Assembly: GCF_016097555.1 (NCBI RefSeq)
Contig: NC_054702.1
Coordinates: forward strand, 72,891,856 to 72,955,855
DNA length: 64,000 nucleotides
DNA from: Gigantopelta aegis
Lineage: Eukaryota; Mollusca; Gastropoda; Neomphalida; Peltospiridae
Reading direction: 5' to 3'
Position 1 is the first letter of the stretch. The number at the start of each line of letters is the position of its first letter. The position numbers were made by a program, and so were the translations under genes. The notes beneath the pieces are model-generated. The model did not search any database, had not been told where the DNA came from, and saw nothing but the letters and a program-made list of their open reading frames with translations. This document shows, one piece after another, positions 58,931 through 64,000 of the stretch.

Positions 58931-59008
58931 AGCTCTCTCTCGTAGTGTAATGGATAAGTGGTGTGTTCTGAATGCGATAGGTATGGTTTCGAATCTCAAA
59001 GCTACGTA
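58931..59008 (+). other. tRNA-like sequence, decayed
   Basis: CGTAGTGTAATGGATAAGTG resembles an A-box region and GGTTTCGAATCTC a B box at roughly tRNA spacing, with TTCTGAA where an anticodon loop would be. The stems pair poorly. It may be an old tRNA copy or a SINE head. Confidence 0.35.
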
Positions 59009-59180
59009 AAACAATTTTTTTATATATTAATCTATTGACATGTTTTACACAATACACACGTGATAAAATGTCTGTTATCATATTACACTTTTATTGGAAA
59101 TTGAAACCAGTGCGTGCATCTTGCTTTTTCCAAACGTATATAAACCAACGCCTTCATACAAACATGTTCGTGCTTTCAAT

Positions 59181-59321
59181 ATGACAGAAAACACAACTCA
59201 AAAACGTTTCAAACCAACGATACAAGAAAAAAATTCATATTTGCAAGATGGATTTTACGAAAGGGGAACGACAAACTCGAAGAAACGGGCCATTAGAAGG
59301 ACAGCCAAAACAAACTTCAAA
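59181..59321 (+). CDS. first coding exon (block 1) of an integrase-derived gene
   Basis: The block opens with ATG and encodes 47 residues rich in Lys, Arg and Thr (MTENTTQKRFKPTIQEKNSY at the start, TNSKKRAIRRTAKTNFK at the end). It is followed directly by the splice donor GTAAGC. No domain is visible; a basic N-terminal region is common in integrase-like proteins. Assignment to the gene rests on position, strand and the donor site, so the start is less certain than the later blocks. Upstream lie GGACTTGCATTCC repeats and a decayed tRNA-like sequence. The intron that follows holds a 31-bp tandem array. Confidence 0.5.
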
Positions 59322-59420
59322 GTAAGCACTATAACATAATATTATGAAGTATAGTTTCATATTTATACTATATGTCATAGCGTGTGTAACTTTTATTTCT
59401 CACAATGTTTGTCCATCAGA

Positions 59421-59610
59421 CCTCTATTCCTCGTATTCCAAGTCCGCCGGACTTTCATTCCTAGTACTCCTAGTCCGCCGGACTTTCATTCCTAGTACTC
59501 CTAGTCCGCCGGACTTTCATTCCTAGTCCGCCGGACTTTCATTCCTAGTACTCCAAGTCCGCCAGTCTTTCATTCATAATACTCAAAGCCCGCTACACTT
59601 TCTTTCCAAG
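59421..59610. repeat. 31-bp tandem array, CTAGTCCGCCGGACTTTCAT
   Basis: About six units, one shortened, contain the palindromic TCCGCCGGA and CATTCCTAGTACTCC. Later units are more diverged. The array lies in the first intron of the integrase-like gene. Confidence 0.93.
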
Positions 59611-59746
59611 GCTGGGCACCCGTTTTGCAATTATGTAAATAAAACTTTATATATATATTTTAAATAAACAGTTTTTTAATTATTATAATATAAAAAATTT
59701 CACTTTATAATATGTGTATATTGTTGTCATTGGTTTTTTGTTTCAG

Positions 59747-59909
59747 ATTGATAAAGGCATACTTTATTTTAAAATAAAAACCAAAAAGAAAAATGACGAT
59801 CTTCTAGATGGAATGGACTCTTCGGGTGTTACTGACAACTGGCAAAAAGTGCTAATGAATGACACAGACATTCAAGAAGCTTTGAATTCTATGCACGCCA
59901 GCCCATTGG
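59747..59909 (+). CDS. exon block 2, integrase-like gene
   Basis: Bounded by the acceptor TTTTTTGTTTCAG and the donor G|GTACGT. It encodes IDKGILYFKIKTKKKNDDLL near its start and LNSMHASPLG at its end. The pattern of a short beta-strand segment with an I-D-x-G-I-L-Y-F start, then an H about ten residues before the zinc-finger exon, is that of the region preceding the H2C2 finger in Ty3-type, Ginger-type and KRBA2/GIN1-like integrases. The His in MHASP is probably the first zinc ligand. Confidence 0.68.
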
Positions 59910-60140
59910 GTACGTATAGGCAGGCAGCTACTTATTAAAATTAATAAATTTATAAAATGTATACATTATTTTAAATGTAATGTTAAAATACCATTATTGT
60001 ATATGTCTGCATAATTATATTAAAATATTATTTTGAATGCGTATTAATTTTACCAATTAAATTATATTGCATAAATTAAAAAAATATATATCCTAATAAA
60101 TATTATGAAACTTAATAAATCTCAATGTTGTTCCTTTTAG

Positions 60141-60328
60141 GTGGTCATTTTGGCAGAGATAAAACTCTAGACAAGATTAAAAAAAGATACTGGTGGCCAA
60201 ACCTTGTTACTGACGTTAAGCAATTTCTCCAGGCCTGTGAAAGATGTCAGCGGGTCAACAGGAAACCCAGTAAAGTTGGCCCACTCCTACACCCCATTCC
60301 TGTGACAAAGCCCGAAGCTTGGCGAACA
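60141..60328 (+). CDS. exon block 3, H2C2 zinc finger of an integrase-like gene
   Basis: Acceptor TTCCTTTTAG and donor ACA|GTAAGT. It contains GGHFGRDKTLDKIKKRYWWP and CERCQRVNRKPSKVGPLLHP, an integrase H2C2 zinc-binding domain (Pfam family integrase_H2C2). This domain helps integrase subunits multimerise and handle DNA ends. The frame is open throughout and splice-like edges are clear. The GGHFGRDKT wording is closest, from memory, to vertebrate KRBA2/SCAND3-like and GIN1-like host proteins and to Ginger DNA transposons. Retention of introns argues for a host gene over a recent element copy. Confidence 0.8.
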
Positions 60329-60464
60329 GTAAGTTATTTATAATAAATGTTTTGAAGATACTGATACACTCGTTCTCATGCACTTTACACATTATCATTA
60401 TGTTTTAAATATTCACATTAGTAATTGTCAAACCATTGGGTGAGGGGGGTGAAGGGGTGGGTTG

Positions 60465-60730
60465 GGGGGATACGTGATTATCTCAGAGGATAGAGCGTTC
60501 GCTTGAGGTGCTGAGATCGCAGGAGGTATCCTCCTCAGTGGATGTCTATAATTAGGCCTTTTTCCGTTGCAACCAGCAGTGCCACATGATTAGTATAACA
60601 ATGGAAGTGGTATGTACTGTTCTGTCTGTGGAAAAGTGCATATAAAAGATTCATATGTTTGACGTCCAATAGCCGATGATAACATGAAAATCAATGTGCT
60701 CTAGAGGCGTCGTTAAATAAAACAAATTTT
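60465..60730 (+). mobile_element. SINE, head III + tail A, in the intron after block 3
   Basis: The head is GTGATTATCTCAGAGGATAG and AGCGTTCGCTTGAGGTGCTG. The core is GAAGTGGTATGTACTGTTCT and the tail GTGCTCTAGAGGCGTCGTTA. Same orientation as the gene. Confidence 0.85.
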
Positions 60731-60869
60731 ACTTTTTGTTAAGCTATCGATGATACCAGATATTTACAAAAAGTTAACATTCATTCCAAGTCAATTACAA
60801 AATATTACGTACATTTAAAAAAAAAATTGTTCATGCAAATATAAAGATTATTAAAATTATATTTTATAG

Positions 60870-61027
60870 ATCGGCATAGATTTGGTTGGCCCTCTGAGGG
60901 AAACTGACAATGGGAACAAATATATTTGCACGGTGACGTGCTATTACACAAAGTGGGCTCAGGCAAAAGCTTTGCCAACGAAGCAAGCATCTGGTGTTGT
61001 CGAGTTTTTACTGGAGCTATTTTTATG
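60870..61027 (+). CDS. exon block 4, start of the integrase core
   Basis: Between the acceptor ATATTTTATAG and the donor TTATG|GTAACT. It encodes IGIDLVGPLRETDNGNKYIC and VTCYYTKWAQAKALPTKQAS. The D of IGIDLVGP is the first acid of the retroviral-type integrase catalytic core (rve), an RNase H-like fold. The following N-K-Y-I-C-T-V-T-x-Y-x-T-K-W segment is the conserved second and third strand region. No stop interrupts the block. A SINE begins about 20 bases into the intron after it. Confidence 0.78.
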
Positions 61028-61046
61028 GTAACTTTATTAAATGATT

Positions 61047-61270
61047 CATTCCAGCCAGTGCTCTACAACTGGTGTAACAGATGTGGTATGTACTATCCTG
61101 TATGTGGGGTGGTGCCTATAAAATATCCCTAGCTGCTAATCGGAAATAGTAGCCCATATGGTGGCGACAGAGGATTTCCTCTTTCAGAATATCTGTGGTC
61201 CTTAACCATATGTGTGACGCCAAATAACCGTAATTAAAATATGTTGAGTGCGTCGTTAAATGCAAAACAT
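61047..61270 (+). mobile_element. SINE, 5'-truncated, tail B, in the intron after block 4
   Basis: It starts in the core (TCATTCCAGCCAGTGCTCTA) without a head and ends with tail B (GTCCTTAACCATATGTGTGA, GTTGAGTGCGTCGTTAAATG). It lies about 20 bp downstream of the splice donor. Confidence 0.87.
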
Positions 61271-61491
61271 CATTCCTATTATTTGAAAAATGAACTGAAA
61301 ATTCATGAGCATTATTTTAAAACAATGGTGCGTATTATTAATTCCTTTAATGCATACAAATGTGCATCTCGTATTAATAATAAAAGTGTATGCAAATAAT
61401 GTAGTGAATGTTTTGTTTTTTTACAAACTAAATAAATATTAATAAATGTAATGTTTTCACTACTGAATTTAAATGTAATACTTTAAATCAG

Positions 61492-61628
61492 CTTTGGTTT
61501 TCCCAAAAAACTTACCAGCGATCAGGGTCGTGAGTTCAACAATGACGTCGTCGATGCTATTACAGATGCTCCAAAAGTTGTACACCGCCGCACCACCGTC
61601 TACCACCGGCAGTGTAATGGACTGACAG
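61492..61628 (+). CDS. exon block 5, integrase core continued
   Basis: Between the acceptor CTTTAAATCAG and the donor ACAG|GTAGTA. It encodes FGFPKKLTSDQGREFNNDVV and VHRRTTVYHRQCNGLT. TSDQGREF carries the second catalytic acid of the integrase core. TTVYHRQCNGLT is the variant here of the widespread TAYHPQ-NGL motif. The block ends at a donor, so the gene continues; I recognise no further block before the window ends. I describe each block on its own and do not assemble a protein. Confidence 0.75.
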
Positions 61629-61995
61629 GTAGTATACATACACACTGTATACATACACTCTGTACATGCTAAGTAAACTTGTTTCTACATCAGTTTGGGC
61701 CATCCTATTATAACGTTTTATTATTATTGTTACACGTTTACTGTAGTATTAAATATCGATTGTCATATATAAAAACACCGCTTCCCAACATCTTGGCCAA
61801 AGACCTTTGTCAAATAAATAACATCATTATATATTAGTGTAGTTATGGTTTAATATACATGTATATTTAAATTTCTGTATCACATGTAAAAACACAATGT
61901 AAACCAACAGAATTTGTGAATTGATAAAGATACGTTGTGAAAGAACGTTTTGTTGTATGAGATGCGTGTTATCCGTTTAGATTGTAGTTAAGGGT
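61629..61995. other. no further gene recognised
   Basis: Probable intron of the integrase-like gene. Confidence 0.5.
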
Positions 61996-62318
61996 GTATA
62001 CTACCAAATCAAATCCCAAGGACGACAATAGTAACATATGTGGCTAAAACTCGTACCTGCAACGTATCAACCGACATAAACGCCACGGATATAAATACTA
62101 CCACCCCTTACACTTAAAGTGTATTAGAAAAAAATGAGGGTCAAGCTGCTCGTTTCTGAGATAACGGGTAGCGTCTATGACTACCCTAGTTTCGCACAAA
62201 ATTCGAGTACTTGTTTTTACAGGTACCCCATACAGGACTTGTGGTGTTCACTTCTCTATCAAAAGTTGGGTGCACCTCGAACTTTGACCCAGCCGGAAGT
62301 TATTTGGTTTAGTACTAC
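61996..62318 (+). repeat. unclassified dispersed repeat X, copy 2
   Basis: GTATACTACCAAATCAAATC, ACCGACATAAACGCCACGGA and AGTTGGGTGCACCTCGAACT are shared with 63577-64000 and, in reverse, with 46052-46455. Compared with both other copies it lacks about 130 bp after CAGGTACCCCATACA. The frame beginning near 62134 is part of the repeat and shows no known domain. Confidence 0.85.
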
Positions 62319-63576
62319 CTATACTGATAACATACATTTTTAAAAAAGTGTCCAGCTATGTGTCTTTATGACAACCAGGATCTGGTGTATTCTGACATAA
62401 ACTGACAACCTCAATGAAACTGTTGTTTCTACAGTGCAACCTAATATAATGTACACCTCAAAAAGCATATATATTGCATATAGTTTTGTACAAATGCAAT
62501 ATGTCATATTAAACAACAAAATGTTTTAAAATAAAACTCCTGAAGATATTTACTTTCAGTTGGGTGTGTGTACTCAGGTATATATGTAGAGACAACAAAG
62601 ATAGTCAGAGTACCTCTACCCCTTTAAAGAATTCTATTAAAACACATGCACTTGATTGACCCCTAGATTATGAAGACCTTAACAGGCACATCAAAGAAAT
62701 ATCAGTATTAAAAAAATACACTGTCTGAGGAAGGAAACACAAACATGACTGTACCTGTATGAAGTAATGACTTAATGTCCTGAATATTAGTGTTGGGAGG
62801 AAATCCTGTATTCTGGGTGTGGGTGTCTTCAAGTTACCAGGTGTGGGAATTTCAAATCCATCGGCCATGCTGATTTTCATAATGAACCATCAAAACTATT
62901 GGCAGCCACCAGTATTCCTGACTATATTTTATTTATAGCCAACTGTAGTTGGAGGTTTTAATAGTTGTGATATCTGGAATAATCATGCAGCTTTAACACA
63001 TTTATTTTTGATTAATTACTGAAAAAAACTATTTTTAAATGACAAAATTACCCGAACATCTATTTTCTTGCATTATTTTCTAATCCAGATGAATACAATA
63101 TGTACATTAGATGTATTCCTACAATCTGTAATCCAGCATTTTATTTAGCTACAAATTTGAGTTTTCAGAATTTCATACATAAAAAATTAACAATGTTAAT
63201 GGAAACTAAAGACATTAACCCACTATTGCCACATGCTATTTTTAATATAAAAATAAATTGCTATTAAAATCTTAGTTCAGGTTGCCTATATATAATAACA
63301 TATTTAAGTGCAGTTGTATATGGCAAGTCAAATACCATGTAAAAAGAAATTATTGAAATCTTTACAGTATGAATTATAGGCCAAAACCAACTTTTCTTCA
63401 GTGCTAACTTTGATTCAAACTCCATTCAGAGCCATGTACAGAGATTATTGTCAAGGTCAAGGTCATTGCGAACTTGCATGATCGAGTGATGGCTAATTAA
63501 TCAACCAGTATAGTTTAATTAAATAAAATGACAAAATCATAATATTGTTTATTATGCACTGAATATGTACTATAGG
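62319..63576. other. no gene recognised
   Basis: A+T-rich sequence between two copies of repeat X. Confidence 0.5.
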
Positions 63577-64000
63577 GTGTATACTACCAAATCAAATCCC
63601 ATAGACGACAATAGTAACATATGTAGCTAAAACTCGTACCTGCAACGTATCAACCGACATAAACGCCACGGATATAAATACTATCACCCCTTACACTTAA
63701 AGTGAATCAGAAAAAAATGGGGGTCAAGCTGCTCGTTTCTGAGATAACGGGTAGTGTCTATGACTACCCTAGTTTCGCACAAAATTCGAGTACTTTTTTT
63801 TTACAGGTACCCCATACATGTTTCAAGCACAAGGCTACTTGACACATTGGTACTAGATGAAATAAAATTGCACATTTTGTTTTTTTACCCAGATGAAACT
63901 ATTATTTTTTACAACCAACAAACTCACATTTATAACCAATCACAGGACTTGTGGTGTTCACTTCTCTATCAAAAGTTGGATGCACCTCGAACTTTGACCC
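63577..64000 (+). repeat. unclassified dispersed repeat X, copy 3 (runs off the window)
   Basis: Over 90 percent alike, by eye, with copy 2 across the first 230 bases. It also retains the segment TGTTTCAAGCACAAGGCTAC to TATAACCAATCA that copy 2 lacks and copy 1 has. The 3' end is outside the window. Confidence 0.85.

Noticed and set aside
58931-59008. Functional tRNA-Gln gene
   Set aside because: A- and B-box words are present but the stems pair poorly, so only a tRNA-like fragment is reported.

Overview
The window looks like A+T-rich, intron- and repeat-laden animal DNA, most probably from a mollusc. The reasons are three. First, more than 30 tRNA-derived SINE copies share heads, a core and tails of a kind I remember from molluscan genomes (memory, not a search). 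Second, microsatellites, poly-C runs and small hairpin elements are abundant. Third, the two host-type genes have GT-AG introns. There is no operon, bacterial gene, CRISPR array or plasmid or phage feature. I cannot name the species.

Layout. 0-2 kb: a 56-bp minisatellite with a 224-bp higher-order period, split by a 720-bp terminal-inverted-repeat (TIR) element. 2-25 kb: mostly non-coding DNA with scattered SINEs, a degenerate tandem array of about 165-bp units (4.3-5.6 kb), a piggyBac-like MITE (20.8 kb), a nested SINE pair (22.8-23.3 kb) and simple repeats. 25.4-36.4 kb: a dispersed tRNA-Pro cluster of six copies on the + strand. Two are perfect, three are decayed or altered, and one is split by a 93-bp insertion. 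One altered copy carries an Arg-type UCG anticodon. 35-43 kb: a Tc1/mariner-type MITE, several nested SINEs, a degenerate tandem array and a complete-looking Tc1-like DD34E transposon set in a TA microsatellite. 44-52 kb: more MITEs and hairpins, plus the last two recognisable exons of a minus-strand secreted-protein gene (EGF-like exon, then a CBM14 chitin-binding exon with the stop codon). The intron between those exons is about 4.6 kb and full of repeats. 52-58 kb: SINEs and unexplained DNA. 59.2-61.6 kb: five plus-strand exon blocks of an intron-bearing, integrase-derived gene (KRBA2/GIN1-like), with SINEs in two of its introns. 61.9-64 kb: two copies of an unclassified repeat; the last runs off the window.

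The protein-coding content is therefore small: two host-type genes seen in part and one transposase. The rest is mobile-element history. The most informative parts are the modular SINE system, in which heads and tails are exchanged around one core, the tRNA-Pro decay series, the nested insertions dated by target-site duplications, and several perfect or near-perfect hairpin elements.
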